Notes: a model not told the origin generated them from the letters alone. DNA of 54,389 nt from Arenibacter sp. F26102 (GCF_023015865.1 NZ_JALKBC010000020.1:1-54389); one strand, 5' to 3'; counted from the stretch's first letter, positions 35,715-45,527 are shown. Translations and numbers: made by a program.

Positions 35715-37466
35715 ATGTCCTACGAAAGCAACTACATATTGGATAAGCTTCCCAAGCATTTGAAGCAGTATATAAAACCTCAAAATTATGAGGAATACTC
35801 TCCGATTGATCAGGCGGTGTGGCGCTATGTAATGCGCAAAAATGTGGACTATTTAAGCAAGGTTGCCCATAAAAGCTATCTAGAGGGGCTAAAAAAAACA
35901 GGCATTTCCATAGATCATATTCCCAATATGTACGGTATGAACCGAATTTTGAAGGAAATAGGGTGGGCTGCCGTAGCTGTAGATGGCTTTATTCCCCCAT
36001 CGGCCTTTATGGAATTCCAAGCCTACAATGTCTTGGTCATAGCCTCGGACATACGGCAATTGGAACATATTGAATATACACCCGCACCAGATATAATACA
36101 TGAAGGGGCCGGTCACGCTCCCATCATTGCCAATCCCGAATACGCGGAATACCTAAGGCGTTTTGGGGAAATTGGATCCAAAGCCATTTCCAGTGCCAAG
36201 GATTATGAACTTTATGAAGCCGTAAGGCATTTATCCATTATAAAGGAAGCCGAGGGCACCCCGCAAGCTGATATAGATAAGGCTCAAAAGAGAATTGAGG
36301 TCTTACAGGAGAATATGGGGGAGCCAAGTGAAATGGCCCTAATAAGGAACCTTCATTGGTGGACCGTTGAATATGGCCTAATCGGCACTCTGGACGAACC
36401 TAAAATATACGGGGCAGGTCTACTTTCTTCCATTGGGGAAAGTGCCTGGTGCATGACGGACAAGGTTAAAAAAATACCCTATTCCATTGAAGCCGCACGA
36501 ACTTCCTTTGACATTACACAGCCACAGCCCCAACTTTTTGTTACTCCGGACTTTGCCTACCTCAGCCAAGTTTTGGAGGAATTTGCCAATACCATGTCCC
36601 TGAGAAAAGGTGGATTAAGTGGTTTGGAAAAACTTATAAACTCTAAAGAATTGGGGACCGTGGAACTAAGTACCGGCCTACAAATATCAGGTATTTTCGA
36701 TAGTGTGATCGCCCATGAAGAAAAACCAGTCTATTTACTAACCAGTGGAAATACTGCCCTTGCCTATCGAGAAAAGGAATTGATCGGACATGGAACCATA
36801 CAGCACCCCAATGGGTTTGGATCGCCAATAGGAAAATTAAAGGGAATAAATTTAGCCATTGAGGATATGAGTCCCCGTGACCTAAAAGCCTATAATATTT
36901 ATGAAGGTGAAGTTGTATCCCTTGAATTTATTGGCGATATAAAAGTTTCCGGCGAAATTATTACAGGTACTAGAAACCTAAAAGGAGAAATAATACTGAT
37001 CACATTTGCCAATTGCACCGTTACCCATAATGAAAAAATACTCTTTCGCCCCAGTATGGGACTATACCATATGGCGGTTGGAGAAAATATCGTTTCCGTT
37101 TTCAATGGTCCTGCGGATTTAAAGAGTTTTGATTTGGTGACCCATAAAGTTACGGACACCACTATAAAATCGGCCAAAACTCAAAAAAGGAAAAAATTAG
37201 AGCAGTTGTACAAGCAAGTAAGGGAATTTAGGGAAGGTAAAAATGTAACTATATCCAGAAACAAGGTTTTTCAGGAAATAAAAACCAATCACCCAGAAGA
37301 TTGGCTACTTGCTGTTGAACTTTACGAATTGGCAAAAAACAATGGGGATGAAAATTTTGCCAAAGACTTAAAATTATACCTGGAAACCCTTAAACAACAT
37401 AAACCGCAATTAGGACATCTTATAGACGATGGCCTAGGTTTGGTAGATATAAGCCTGGTATCCTAG
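35715..37466 (+). CDS. Aromatic amino acid hydroxylase (phenylalanine-4-hydroxylase type), long form
   Basis: 583 residues from ATG 35715. Pterin- and iron-dependent hydroxylases convert Phe to Tyr (or Trp/Tyr to their hydroxy forms). The iron ligands are visible: H129 and H134 in HEGAGHAP, and E219 in WWTVEYGL, followed by KIYGAGLLSSIGESAWCM. Between the His pair and Glu there are about 85 residues, against about 40 in animal enzymes, because of an inserted helical segment (GTPQADIDKAQKRIEVLQEN). The C-terminal 280 residues are an extra domain of unknown role. The substrate preference is not readable. It is the first gene of its transcript. Confidence 0.92.
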   Translation: MSYESNYILDKLPKHLKQYIKPQNYEEYSPIDQAVWRYVMRKNVDYLSKVAHKSYLEGLKKTGISIDHIPNMYGMNRILKEIGWAAVAVDGFIPPSAFMEFQAYNVLVIASDIRQLEHIEYTPAPDIIHEGAGHAPIIANPEYAEYLRRFGEIGSKAISSAKDYELYEAVRHLSIIKEAEGTPQADIDKAQKRIEVLQENMGEPSEMALIRNLHWWTVEYGLIGTLDEPKIYGAGLLSSIGESAWCMTDKVKKIPYSIEAARTSFDITQPQPQLFVTPDFAYLSQVLEEFANTMSLRKGGLSGLEKLINSKELGTVELSTGLQISGIFDSVIAHEEKPVYLLTSGNTALAYREKELIGHGTIQHPNGFGSPIGKLKGINLAIEDMSPRDLKAYNIYEGEVVSLEFIGDIKVSGEIITGTRNLKGEIILITFANCTVTHNEKILFRPSMGLYHMAVGENIVSVFNGPADLKSFDLVTHKVTDTTIKSAKTQKRKKLEQLYKQVREFREGKNVTISRNKVFQEIKTNHPEDWLLAVELYELAKNNGDENFAKDLKLYLETLKQHKPQLGHLIDDGLGLVDISLVS

Positions 37467-37494
37467 CCTGCGTCATATTTACAAATGGATTCCC

Positions 37495-37502
37495 TATATT
37501 TA
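37495..37502 (+). promoter_or_regulatory. Candidate -7 element of the CE15-like esterase
   Basis: TATATTTA, one mismatch from TAnnTTTG, 25 nt before the start codon at 37528. There is no clear TTG at the right distance; weak evidence. Confidence 0.3.
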
Positions 37503-37527
37503 TGGCACTACCTTTAAAAGACCTGAA

Positions 37528-38793
37528 ATGAAATTATTGTCTTATTACGTTTGTTCTTTTTTAATGCTATCTATGTCCATTGTAAAATCCCAAACCATTT
37601 ATGACGAAAGTAAAGTCCCCACTTTTGAAGTGCCGGATCCCTTGGTGGCCTTTAATGGTGAAAAAATAAACTCCGTTCGGAAATGGGAAAAAGTAAGAAG
37701 ACCGGAGCTACTCAAATTTTTTGAAAACAACGTATACGGAAAGCTGCCAAAAGACCTAAAGATAGATTCTTATACCATTTTGGAACAGGACAACAATGCG
37801 CTCAACGGAAAAGCCAAACGCAAGCAGGTAGAACTTACTTTTAAGAATAACGACAAAATATTGAGCTTTACCATTTTACTATATCTTCCAAAGAATTTGG
37901 ACAAAGCACCCGTATTTTTGGGCTATAATTTTTATGGCAACCATACCATCACTGAGGACAAATCGGTCTTAATCTCATCTGCCTGGGCCAATAATAATGA
38001 GGACTTTGGTATTGAAAACCATACGTTGACAGAGGAATCACGAGGCATAAGAACGCATCGCTGGGCAGTGGAAAAAATATTGGATGCCGGGTATGGATTG
38101 GCAACCATTTATTACGGTGAGGTTGACCCAGATAAAAATGATTTTTCTGACGGAGCCCACAAACTATTGTATCAACAAACCCAAACTCAACCAAAACCGG
38201 ATGAATGGGGCAGTATTGCAGCATGGAGTTGGGGTATGGTAAGGGCGCTGGATTATTTTGAAAAAGATCCAGATATTGATGCCACGAAGGTCATATCCTT
38301 TGGCCATTCACGATTGGGAAAAACATCACTTTGGGCAGGGGCAACAGATGTAAGATTCGCCGGGGTAATTTCCAACAACTCCGGATGTGGGGGTGCCGCC
38401 CTTTCCAAGCGAAAATTTGGAGAGACCTTAGGGGTCATAAACGATAGGTTCCCACACTGGTTTTGCGATAATTTCAATCAATATAGCGATAATGAAGAAG
38501 CCTTACCAGTAGACCAGCACCAATTATTGGCCCTTATTGCGCCAAGACCACTTTATGTAGCTAGTGCCCAAGAGGATGAATGGGCCGACCCCAAGGGCGA
38601 GTTCCTTTCCTCTTATTATGCATCATCGGTCTATGAATTATACGGCAAGAAAGGAATAGCGACCAAAGTAATGCCCAAGGTAAATGAGCCCATCCAAAAC
38701 ACGGTAGCCTATCACATTAGGACCGGCAAACACGATGTTACCGAATACGATTGGGAAAATTATATTAAATGGGCAAACGCCTTTGTGAAATAA
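37528..38793 (+). CDS. CE15-like glucuronoyl esterase (alpha/beta hydrolase), secreted
   Basis: 421 residues with signal peptide (about 1-21, MSIVKS-Q). The nucleophile elbow GHSRLGK (S261) followed by TSLWAGATD and NNSGCGGAAL is characteristic of carbohydrate esterase family 15 and its relatives. The catalytic His is probably H402 in TGKHDVTEYDW, and the N-terminal FENNVYGKLPK segment is also typical. CE15 enzymes cut ester links between lignin and 4-O-methyl-glucuronic acid on xylan. In marine bacteria the natural substrate is often uncertain. The gene stands alone, without other carbohydrate enzymes. Confidence 0.88.
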   Translation: MKLLSYYVCSFLMLSMSIVKSQTIYDESKVPTFEVPDPLVAFNGEKINSVRKWEKVRRPELLKFFENNVYGKLPKDLKIDSYTILEQDNNALNGKAKRKQVELTFKNNDKILSFTILLYLPKNLDKAPVFLGYNFYGNHTITEDKSVLISSAWANNNEDFGIENHTLTEESRGIRTHRWAVEKILDAGYGLATIYYGEVDPDKNDFSDGAHKLLYQQTQTQPKPDEWGSIAAWSWGMVRALDYFEKDPDIDATKVISFGHSRLGKTSLWAGATDVRFAGVISNNSGCGGAALSKRKFGETLGVINDRFPHWFCDNFNQYSDNEEALPVDQHQLLALIAPRPLYVASAQEDEWADPKGEFLSSYYASSVYELYGKKGIATKVMPKVNEPIQNTVAYHIRTGKHDVTEYDWENYIKWANAFVK

Positions 38794-38821
38794 TGGAAGA
38801 ATTAGTTTAATTAAGGGACGT

Positions 38822-39433
38822 TTAATCCAACAACCTTAGCTCATCTAAATTTTCGATATTGCTATCTCCATAAACCAGTGTCCACCCCATGGAATTGGTA
38901 AGCATCAGGAATTTGGAAAGCTCACTTAAGAGCCGGTTCTCCGCATTGGATTTCAAGGTAGAGGCCTCTATTTTCTTCATTAGGGACGCATTAACATTGC
39001 GCTTAATTTTGTTGTAGTCTTCAGCATTGAATTGGTTTAGATAATCCGAAGTAACATCGTAATACTCAAAATCTGGGTTTATTTTAATTTCCGGATCAGG
39101 TATATCAATTATTCGCAGCGTCTTGGTAGCCTCGTCTATTTCAAATTTTATCAAACTTAAATCGTACCCCACCGTTACCTCAGCATTTACTACTACCAAA
39201 GCCTTTTTATTGGCAGTTATCAACGGGCCGAACAATTGCTGGGAATCCTTATAATTGTATACTTCTGCAAAATGCCCTTCAGTAACTATAAGTTTAGAAA
39301 CATTATTGATCTGCTCTTGGATGAGCATGGAATTCTCTTTTAAAATGGACTTTTTTTCTTTCTCCTCCGAACAGGAGCGGAAGATCAGTACAGCTGCCAA
39401 GGTTAGGATTACTCCGATCAATATTTTCTTCAT
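38822..39433 (-). CDS. DUF4230 membrane-anchored protein
   Basis: 203 residues. A single N-terminal helix (about 4-21, ILIGVILTLAAVLIFRSC) anchors a soluble domain with LIVTEGHFAEVYNYKD, ALVVVNAEVTVGYDL, RIIDIPDPEIKINPDFEYYD and AENRLLSELSKFLM, the DUF4230 layout. The function of the family is unknown. It begins 3 nt after the GSCFA gene, so is in the alaS-GSCFA-DUF4230 transcript (minus). Confidence 0.9.
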   Translation of the reverse strand: MKKILIGVILTLAAVLIFRSCSEEKEKKSILKENSMLIQEQINNVSKLIVTEGHFAEVYNYKDSQQLFGPLITANKKALVVVNAEVTVGYDLSLIKFEIDEATKTLRIIDIPDPEIKINPDFEYYDVTSDYLNQFNAEDYNKIKRNVNASLMKKIEASTLKSNAENRLLSELSKFLMLTNSMGWTLVYGDSNIENLDELRLLD

Positions 39434-39436
39434 ACA

Positions 39437-40384
39437 CTAAAATTTCATAAAAGGATACTCCTTTTGAAGGTACGCAATTTTTTGATCAAGTGTTTTAAGG
39501 AATTCTTGGTGCTTTCCGGATTCAGGATTAAACGGCCTATGGTTTAAACCATTCTGAACCGCTACCACTTTCTCCATTACGGCCATTGATTCTTTATCAA
39601 TCCACACAGAGGTAAATTTTTCCCAGATATAATCTATGGCCAATTGATTGGGATGTACCATATCGGTATCATAGAAACGATAGTCGCGCAATTCATCCAT
39701 CATTATTTCATAAGCCGGAAAATAGGCCACCTCAGGTGATTTCTCCAAGACCTCATGGACAGCGGTAATTAAGTTGGCCTTACTGCGCTGATTTTCCAAA
39801 AATCCGTCCTTTAAATGACGAACAGGGGAAATGGTCAAAATAACTATTACTTCTGGAGACCTCTTTTTTAATAACGAAATAGTTTCCAAAAGGGAATCTT
39901 CTATCGATACCGAATCCAATAGCACTTTATTAAAGTTACTTTGGGGCAATTTATGGCAATTGGCAACAATACTGTTGGTAGATTTGTACTCATAGGCCCA
40001 GGCCGTACCCAAGGTAATTACTACATGGGTAAGCCCATGTAGCCAATTATCCGTCTTTTTGGTGGCGTTTTCAATAGCCTCCAAAGTCTCTTTTTTTGAA
40101 GATCGTCCCAAATCGGAATGAACATCCAAGCACTGCCATTGGTCACTTGATGATACCATGTGATCCCCCAAAAACTCTTGGCCGGACACCACCTTCTTGG
40201 CAATATTTTGAATAGCCGTTGATTGATAAAGTATTCCAAAGGGATTTACAAGAGACTGAAACTTATAATACCCAAATTTATCCCCAATGTTTTCCGCAAA
40301 ACAAGACCCCAATAATAGCAATCGACTATTGTAATCAATGCTATCAGTGGCTCGTGATATGGGTATTTGGGTTTGTAGCTTCAT
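39437..40384 (-). CDS. GSCFA-domain protein
   Basis: 315 residues. The defining motif LLLGSCFAENIG (G26-S27-C28-F29-A30) is followed by FQSLVNPFGILYQS, ITLGTAWAYE, VVILTISPVRHLKDG and DTMV-like YDTDMVHPNQLAIDYIWEKF. The family resembles the SGNH/GDSL hydrolase-like proteins (block with S27, and DMVH near the C-terminus supplying Asp/His), but its enzymatic activity is unproven. It lies 30 nt after alaS and 3 nt before DUF4230 on the same strand; co-transcription is likely. Confidence 0.93.
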   Translation of the reverse strand: MKLQTQIPISRATDSIDYNSRLLLLGSCFAENIGDKFGYYKFQSLVNPFGILYQSTAIQNIAKKVVSGQEFLGDHMVSSSDQWQCLDVHSDLGRSSKKETLEAIENATKKTDNWLHGLTHVVITLGTAWAYEYKSTNSIVANCHKLPQSNFNKVLLDSVSIEDSLLETISLLKKRSPEVIVILTISPVRHLKDGFLENQRSKANLITAVHEVLEKSPEVAYFPAYEIMMDELRDYRFYDTDMVHPNQLAIDYIWEKFTSVWIDKESMAVMEKVVAVQNGLNHRPFNPESGKHQEFLKTLDQKIAYLQKEYPFMKF

Positions 40385-40414
40385 TTTTCATAGTTGATAC
40401 TAAACCTACAAGGT

Positions 40415-43051
40415 CTACATCAAATAACTTTTAGCCTTTTCCAATGCTTCGGGGATTCCGGCTGGATTTTTACCTCCGGCAGTAGCGAAAAAGGGCTGTC
40501 CCCCACCGCCACCTTGGATATATTTTCCAAGTTCGCGTACAATGGTACCAGCATTTAATTTTCTATCGTTGGCCAATTCCTTGGAAATATAGCAGGACAA
40601 AATTGCCTTCCCATCTTTTTCCGATGCAAATAACAAAAATAGGTCCTTCTTATTCTGGCCCAATTCAAATGAGATATCCTTTATTCCCGCGGAATCCAAA
40701 TCAACTTTTTTGGCCAAATATTGAATTCCGTTCACTTCCGTAAGTTCATTTAGCAATTCACCCTTCAGGTTTTTGGCTTTGTCCTTCAACAGGTTCTCCA
40801 CTTCTTTTTTCAACCTTAAGTTCTCCTCCTGCAAGGCTGCTAAAGCTTTCACGGGCTCCTGGGAATTGTTTAAAAGTTCCTTTAATTCCAAAAGGGTGTT
40901 ATTGCTTTCAGAATAAAAGTCCTTTACGGCATCCGAGGTTATGGCCTCTATTCGACGGATTCCCGCAGCAACGGCCCCTTCAGACTTAATTTTAAAATGC
41001 CATATTTCGGCAGTATTCTGCACATGGGTCCCACCGCAAAGTTCTATTGATTGTCCAAACCGAATTGTTCGTACCGCATCCCCATATTTTTCTCCAAACA
41101 AGGCCATAGCTCCTTGTTCCAATGCCTTTTCCATAGGCAGGTTTCGCTGTTCTTCCAAAGGAAGTCCATTACTTATCCTTGCATTTACAAAACTTTCAAT
41201 AGCCCTTAGTTCATCTGTACTAAGTTTGGCAAAATGGGAAAAATCGAATCGCAGGTATTTGGAATGTACCGCCGAACCTTTTTGCTCCACATGGGCTCCC
41301 AAAATTTCACGTAATGCCTGGTGCAACAAATGGGTAGCTGTATGGTTACATTCCGTTCTTTTACGCTGCTTTGCATCGACCACAGCCTTAAATTTTTCTC
41401 CAGTATCCTTTGGTAGGTTTTTTGTAAAATGGATAATCTCGTTATTTTCTTTTTTGGTATCCAAAACATATACCACATCACCATTGGGAGCCTCCAAATA
41501 TCCCTTATCCCCTACTTGACCTCCCCCTTCGGGATAAAATGGGGTAAGGTTGAACACCAATTGATATTGCTCCCCCTCTTTTTTGGAAGTTACTTTTCTA
41601 TACTTTACAATTTTTACCGTTGTGTCCAAAACGTCATATCCCACAAATTCCTCTACTTCGTCATTGGATAAAATTACCCAATCATCCTTGGAAACTTCCG
41701 ATGCCGATCGTGACCGATCCTTTTGCTCTTGCATGGCAATATCGAAACCCTTTTCATCCAGTTCAAAACCTCTTTCACTGAGAATAAGCGCTGTAAGGTC
41801 TATAGGAAATCCGAAAGTATCATAAAGTTCAAATGCCTTTCTTCCGTCTATTTTTTTGTCCTTGTTTTCTCCTGCAATATTATCCAACAATAATAACCCT
41901 TGGTCCAAGGTCTTTAAAAAGGAATGCTCCTCTTCCTTGACCACATTTTCTATTAACTGGCGTTGATCCCTAAGCTCTGGAAATGATTTTCCCATGGTTT
42001 CGGAAAGGACCTTCACCAAATGGAACATAAAGGGTTCCTTGGTATTTAAAAAGGTAAATCCGTAACGTATTGCCCTTCTTAAGATTCTACGGATTACATA
42101 GCCTGCCCCTGTATTACTGGGCAATTGTCCGTCCGCAATAGAAAAGGACACTGCCCTTATGTGATCGGCAATTACCCTAATGGCAATATTTATTTCCTCG
42201 TCCTTTCCATACTTGGAATTTGTTATGGTTTCTATCTCCCTGATAATAGGTGTAAACACGTCTGTATCATAATTGGATTGCACCCCTTGCATTACCATAC
42301 ATAAACGCTCAAATCCCATACCGGTATCCACATGCTTGCCAGGCAAGGATTCCAATTGTCCGTTGGCCTTCCTGTTGTACTGCATAAAAACCAAGTTCCA
42401 TATCTCCACTACTTGTGGATGATCCTTGTTTACCAAAGAGGCACCGGAAACCTTGGCCTTTTCTTCGGCGGAACGAATATCTACATGTATTTCGGAGCAA
42501 GGTCCACAAGGCCCTTGGTCTCCCATTTCCCAAAAATTATCCTTCTTATTTCCAAAAAGGATTCTATCCTTGGCCACTATTTTACGCCATAGGTCCAATG
42601 CCTCTATATCCTGCTCCAACTGATCCGCATCCTTACTTCCCTCAAAAACGGTTACATAGAGGCTATCTTTATCAATTTTGCACACATCGGTTAAAAACTC
42701 CCAGGCCCATGCAATGGCCTCGGCTTTAAAATACCCGCCTGCCGGACGGGCAGGATCGCCAAAACTCCAGTTACCCAACATTTCGAACATGGTGTGGTGA
42801 TAGGTATCCTTACCTACTTCTTCCAAGTCGTTGTGCTTGCCGCTTACCCTTAGGCATTTTTGGGTATCGGCTACCCGTGCGGACTTTGGTACAGAGATAC
42901 CCAGGAAAAATTCCTTAAACTGATTCATTCCCGCATTGGTAAACATCAAAGTTGGATCATCTTTGATCACCATAGGTGCAGATGGAACAATTTTATGGTT
43001 TTTTTCCTTAAAAAATTCTAAAAACTTGGCTCTAATTTCTTGGGATTTCAT
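40415..43051 (-). CDS. alaS: Alanyl-tRNA synthetase
   Basis: 878 residues, normal length. It charges tRNA-Ala and edits Ser/Gly mischarging. The N-terminal catalytic core has [34 protein letters not shown] and [17 protein letters not shown]. The editing domain zinc/His cluster is intact: H570-T-A-T-H574, with C672 and H676 in LCGGTH. The C-terminal [15 protein letters not shown] is the DHHA1 motif. At 42734-42760 a GC-rich palindrome encodes PARPAG between MLGNWSFGD and GYFKAEAI, an unusual short insertion; see findings. It heads a run with GSCFA and DUF4230. Confidence 0.98.
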   Translation of the reverse strand: MKSQEIRAKFLEFFKEKNHKIVPSAPMVIKDDPTLMFTNAGMNQFKEFFLGISVPKSARVADTQKCLRVSGKHNDLEEVGKDTYHHTMFEMLGNWSFGDPARPAGGYFKAEAIAWAWEFLTDVCKIDKDSLYVTVFEGSKDADQLEQDIEALDLWRKIVAKDRILFGNKKDNFWEMGDQGPCGPCSEIHVDIRSAEEKAKVSGASLVNKDHPQVVEIWNLVFMQYNRKANGQLESLPGKHVDTGMGFERLCMVMQGVQSNYDTDVFTPIIREIETITNSKYGKDEEINIAIRVIADHIRAVSFSIADGQLPSNTGAGYVIRRILRRAIRYGFTFLNTKEPFMFHLVKVLSETMGKSFPELRDQRQLIENVVKEEEHSFLKTLDQGLLLLDNIAGENKDKKIDGRKAFELYDTFGFPIDLTALILSERGFELDEKGFDIAMQEQKDRSRSASEVSKDDWVILSNDEVEEFVGYDVLDTTVKIVKYRKVTSKKEGEQYQLVFNLTPFYPEGGGQVGDKGYLEAPNGDVVYVLDTKKENNEIIHFTKNLPKDTGEKFKAVVDAKQRKRTECNHTATHLLHQALREILGAHVEQKGSAVHSKYLRFDFSHFAKLSTDELRAIESFVNARISNGLPLEEQRNLPMEKALEQGAMALFGEKYGDAVRTIRFGQSIELCGGTHVQNTAEIWHFKIKSEGAVAAGIRRIEAITSDAVKDFYSESNNTLLELKELLNNSQEPVKALAALQEENLRLKKEVENLLKDKAKNLKGELLNELTEVNGIQYLAKKVDLDSAGIKDISFELGQNKKDLFLLFASEKDGKAILSCYISKELANDRKLNAGTIVRELGKYIQGGGGGQPFFATAGGKNPAGIPEALEKAKSYLM
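42738..42754. repeat. GC-rich palindrome inside alaS
   Basis: CCTGCC (42738-42743) and GGCAGG (42749-42754) around GGACG, in a local GC-rich patch (42734-42760) within an otherwise AT-rich gene. On the coding strand it gives Pro-Ala-Arg-Pro-Ala-Gly without changing frame. Confidence 0.6.
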
Positions 43052-43098
43052 GTAAATTGGTAAGCTTTTTATATATTTAACGGTTGGTAGAAAACATT

Positions 43099-43112
43099 TT
43101 GCAAATTTGCAA
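43099..43112. promoter_or_regulatory. 14-bp perfect palindrome in the alaS/M23 divergent promoter region
   Basis: TTGCAAATTTGCAA is its own reverse complement and lies in the 104-nt gap between divergent start codons (43051 and 43156). It could be an operator or a coincidence of AT-rich sequence. No exact -7 box was identified for either gene. Confidence 0.35.
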
Positions 43113-43155
43113 GTTATCTATAAACACAACCACAAAAATAGAATAAATTAGATAC

Positions 43156-44133
43156 ATGTCTAAGGTAAAATACTATTACGATCCGGACACTCTATCTTAT
43201 CGCAAGATAGAACCCAGAAAATCCAGAAGATATAGAAATATAGCCCTGTTTTTCCTAGGGTCTTTCCTTTTTGGATTCTTAGGTCTCATTTTACTTTTAA
43301 ATACCAATCTGGTTAACACCCCGCGTGAGCTTTCATTGGCCAGGGAGGTGAAAAATTATGAACTCCAGTTCGAATTTTTGGGCAAGAAAATGGAGCAGAT
43401 AGAAAATGTATTGGCCAATATTGAAGACCGGGACAACAATATCTATAGATTGTATTTTGAGGCCAACCCTATTCCTGAAGAACAGAGAAGAGCTGGGTTT
43501 GGAGGGGTCAACAGATACAAATCGCTGGAAGGCTTCAACAATTCCGAAATGATCATCAGCACTACCAAAAGGCTAGATATTATCCAAAAACAAATGGTGA
43601 TACAATCCAAATCCTTGGATGAGATTACCAAACTGGCAGAAGAAAAAGAAAAACTATTGGCGGCTATTCCCGCTATTCAGCCCATAAAGAACGAGGATCT
43701 TGCACGTATGGCCTCTGGTTACGGTTGGCGTTCCGACCCCTTTACCAAGGCAAGGAAAATGCACTGGGGAATGGATTTTACCTCACCCAAGGGAACTCCG
43801 ATATATGCTTCCGGAGACGGAACGATTACTCGTGCGGACAACAACGCATCGGGTTACGGTAAACATATCAGGATAGATCATGGTTATGGATATATGAGCC
43901 TATACGGCCATTTAAGTCAGTACAATGTTAAATCGCGCCAAAAGGTAAAAAGAGGCGACCTTATCGGCTTCGTGGGTAGCACAGGACGTTCTGAGGCGCC
44001 CCACCTACATTATGAGGTATGGAAAGACGACGAACGCATTAACCCGATCAACTTCTATTACGGCAGTTTAACCGCGGAAGAATTCGAAAATATGTTGAAA
44101 TACGCAACCCAAGAAAACCAATCCCTGGATTAA
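43156..44133 (+). CDS. M23-family peptidoglycan endopeptidase, membrane-anchored
   Basis: 325 residues: a short cytoplasmic basic part, one membrane helix (about 29-50, FFLGSFLFGFLGLILLL), a coiled-coil-like stretch (about 58-185, with SLDEITKLAEEKEKLLAAI) and a C-terminal LytM/M23 domain. Zinc-binding residues are visible: H203 and D207 in MHWGMDF, and H283/H285 in APHLHYEVW; YMSLYGHLSQY supplies the remaining His. It should cut peptide cross-links or regulate cell-wall enzymes in the periplasm. Its stop overlaps the start of the MerR gene by 1 nt (TAATG, 44131-44135). Confidence 0.94.
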   Translation: MSKVKYYYDPDTLSYRKIEPRKSRRYRNIALFFLGSFLFGFLGLILLLNTNLVNTPRELSLAREVKNYELQFEFLGKKMEQIENVLANIEDRDNNIYRLYFEANPIPEEQRRAGFGGVNRYKSLEGFNNSEMIISTTKRLDIIQKQMVIQSKSLDEITKLAEEKEKLLAAIPAIQPIKNEDLARMASGYGWRSDPFTKARKMHWGMDFTSPKGTPIYASGDGTITRADNNASGYGKHIRIDHGYGYMSLYGHLSQYNVKSRQKVKRGDLIGFVGSTGRSEAPHLHYEVWKDDERINPINFYYGSLTAEEFENMLKYATQENQSLD

Positions 44134-44462
44134 TGCATATAGATCTTCCGGAAAAACGATATTATGGTATTGGTGAAGTGGCCAATGCCTTTGATGTGAA
44201 CGCCTCCCTTATCCGTTTTTGGGAGAAGGAGTTCGATGTACTGAAGCCTAAAAAAAATGCCAAGGGCAATAGAAAGTTTACCCCCCAGGACATTAAAAAC
44301 CTCCAATTGATCTACCATTTGGTAAAAGAACGTGGTTTTACCCTGGAAGGGGCCAAAATCCATTTGAAGGAAGATAAGTTAAAGACCTTGTCTACTTTTG
44401 ATGTTATCCAAAAATTGGAAAAGGTAAAAGCCGAGCTGATCAAAATTAAAAATCAACTATAA
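44133..44462 (+). CDS. MerR-family transcriptional regulator
   Basis: 109 residues, close to a bare DNA-binding domain: YYGIGEVANAFDVNASLIRF (helix-turn-helix), FWEKEFDVLKPKKNAKGNRK and FTPQDIKNLQLIYHLVKERG, with GFTLEGAKIHLKED. No sensing domain or metal cysteines follow, only a short helix. The ligand is therefore unknown. Small MerR proteins of this type are common in Bacteroidota beside the LemA gene, so it may regulate that cluster, but this is inference. It starts on the last base of the M23 gene's stop codon. Confidence 0.93.
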   Translation: MHIDLPEKRYYGIGEVANAFDVNASLIRFWEKEFDVLKPKKNAKGNRKFTPQDIKNLQLIYHLVKERGFTLEGAKIHLKEDKLKTLSTFDVIQKLEKVKAELIKIKNQL

Positions 44463-44483
44463 ATAACTCTAAATACTCTGATC

Positions 44484-45083
44484 ATGAAAAAATGGTTAAT
44501 TCCTGTAATTATCCTTGTAGTTTTGGGCATTGGTCTATACCAATGGGCTGTAGGCTTCAACAATACCGCTGTTAAACTTAAAGAAGCCTCTACCCAGACT
44601 TGGGCGAATGTGGAGAGCGCATACCAAAGGCGAAACGATCTTATTGGCAACCTTGTTAATACAGTACAGGGTGCGGCAGACTTTGAAAAGGGAACACTTA
44701 CCGCGGTTATTGAAGCAAGGGCCAAGGCTACCTCCGTAAGCATTGACCCCACCAATATTACACCTGAGCAACTCGCAAAATTCAATGAGGTGCAAGGAGG
44801 ATTGAGCGGTGCTTTGAAAAGTCTTTTGGTCACCGTGGAGCGTTACCCGGACCTGAAGGCAAATCAAAATTTCCTGGAACTACAGTCACAATTGGAAGGC
44901 ACTGAAAACAGAATAAACATAGAACGAAATCGTTTTAACGAAAGCGTATTGCCCTATAACAATCATATAAAAACCTTCCCCAACTCTGTATTGGCAGGTC
45001 TTTTTAATTTTGATGAATTGGCTTACTTTAAATCGGAAGCCGGTGCGGAGCAGGCTCCTGACGTGAATTTCGAATTCAATTAA
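44484..45083 (+). CDS. LemA-family membrane protein
   Basis: 199 residues. An N-terminal membrane helix (about 4-21, LIPVIILVVLGIGLYQWAVG) is followed by the LemA helical bundle: VKLKEASTQTWANVESAYQR, then RNDLIGNLVNTVQGAADFEK, ERYPDLKANQNFLELQSQLE, GTENRINIERNRFNESVLPY and a terminal FNFDELAYFK. LemA proteins are anchored with a mostly exposed helical domain; their function is unknown. Together with the two following TPM genes this is a conserved LemA-TPM-TPM set. It is 21 nt after the MerR gene. Confidence 0.96.
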   Translation: MKKWLIPVIILVVLGIGLYQWAVGFNNTAVKLKEASTQTWANVESAYQRRNDLIGNLVNTVQGAADFEKGTLTAVIEARAKATSVSIDPTNITPEQLAKFNEVQGGLSGALKSLLVTVERYPDLKANQNFLELQSQLEGTENRINIERNRFNESVLPYNNHIKTFPNSVLAGLFNFDELAYFKSEAGAEQAPDVNFEFN

Positions 45084-45089
45084 AACAAG

Positions 45090-45527
45090 ATGTCCAAAGT
45101 AGAAGATTTTTTAACGGCCGATGAGGAATTGGAAATAGTGAATGCCATTGTTAAGGCCGAAAGAAATACTTCCGGGGAAATTAGGGTGCATATTGAACCG
45201 CAATCCAAAAAACCCCATTTTGAACGCGCCCAGGAAGTATTCCACTACTTAAAAATGGATAATACCAAAGAAGAAAATGGTGTCCTCATCTACATCGCTG
45301 TACATGACAAAAAATTTGTGGTATACGGTGACAAGGGAATAAACAAAGTAGTCCCCGATAATTTTTGGGACACTACAAAAACGGTCCTTGAAAATCATTT
45401 CAAAAAAGGGCATTTTAAGCAAGGTATCATAGAAGGAATACTCATGGCCGGCAAAGAATTGGAAACCCATTTCCCATGGAAGCATAACAATCCCAATGAA
45501 TTAAGCAATGAAGTATCTAAAGGGTAG
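45090..45527 (+). CDS. TPM-domain protein, soluble form
   Basis: 145 residues without a signal peptide. TPM-domain features: TADEELEIVNAIVKAERNTS, GEIRVHIEPQSKK, NGVLIYIAVHDKKFVVYGDK and KGHFKQGIIEGILMAGKEL. The TPM (thylakoid phosphatase-like) family includes bacterial membrane-associated proteins of unclear activity. Starts 6 nt after LemA and its last 20 nt overlap the start of the second TPM gene. This indicates translational coupling. Confidence 0.93.
   Translation: MSKVEDFLTADEELEIVNAIVKAERNTSGEIRVHIEPQSKKPHFERAQEVFHYLKMDNTKEENGVLIYIAVHDKKFVVYGDKGINKVVPDNFWDTTKTVLENHFKKGHFKQGIIEGILMAGKELETHFPWKHNNPNELSNEVSKG

Noticed and set aside
40941..41519. 192-codon plus-strand open frame
   Set aside because: It lies wholly within alaS on the opposite strand, is Ser/Cys/Trp-rich as expected for an antisense reading, and alaS is unambiguous.
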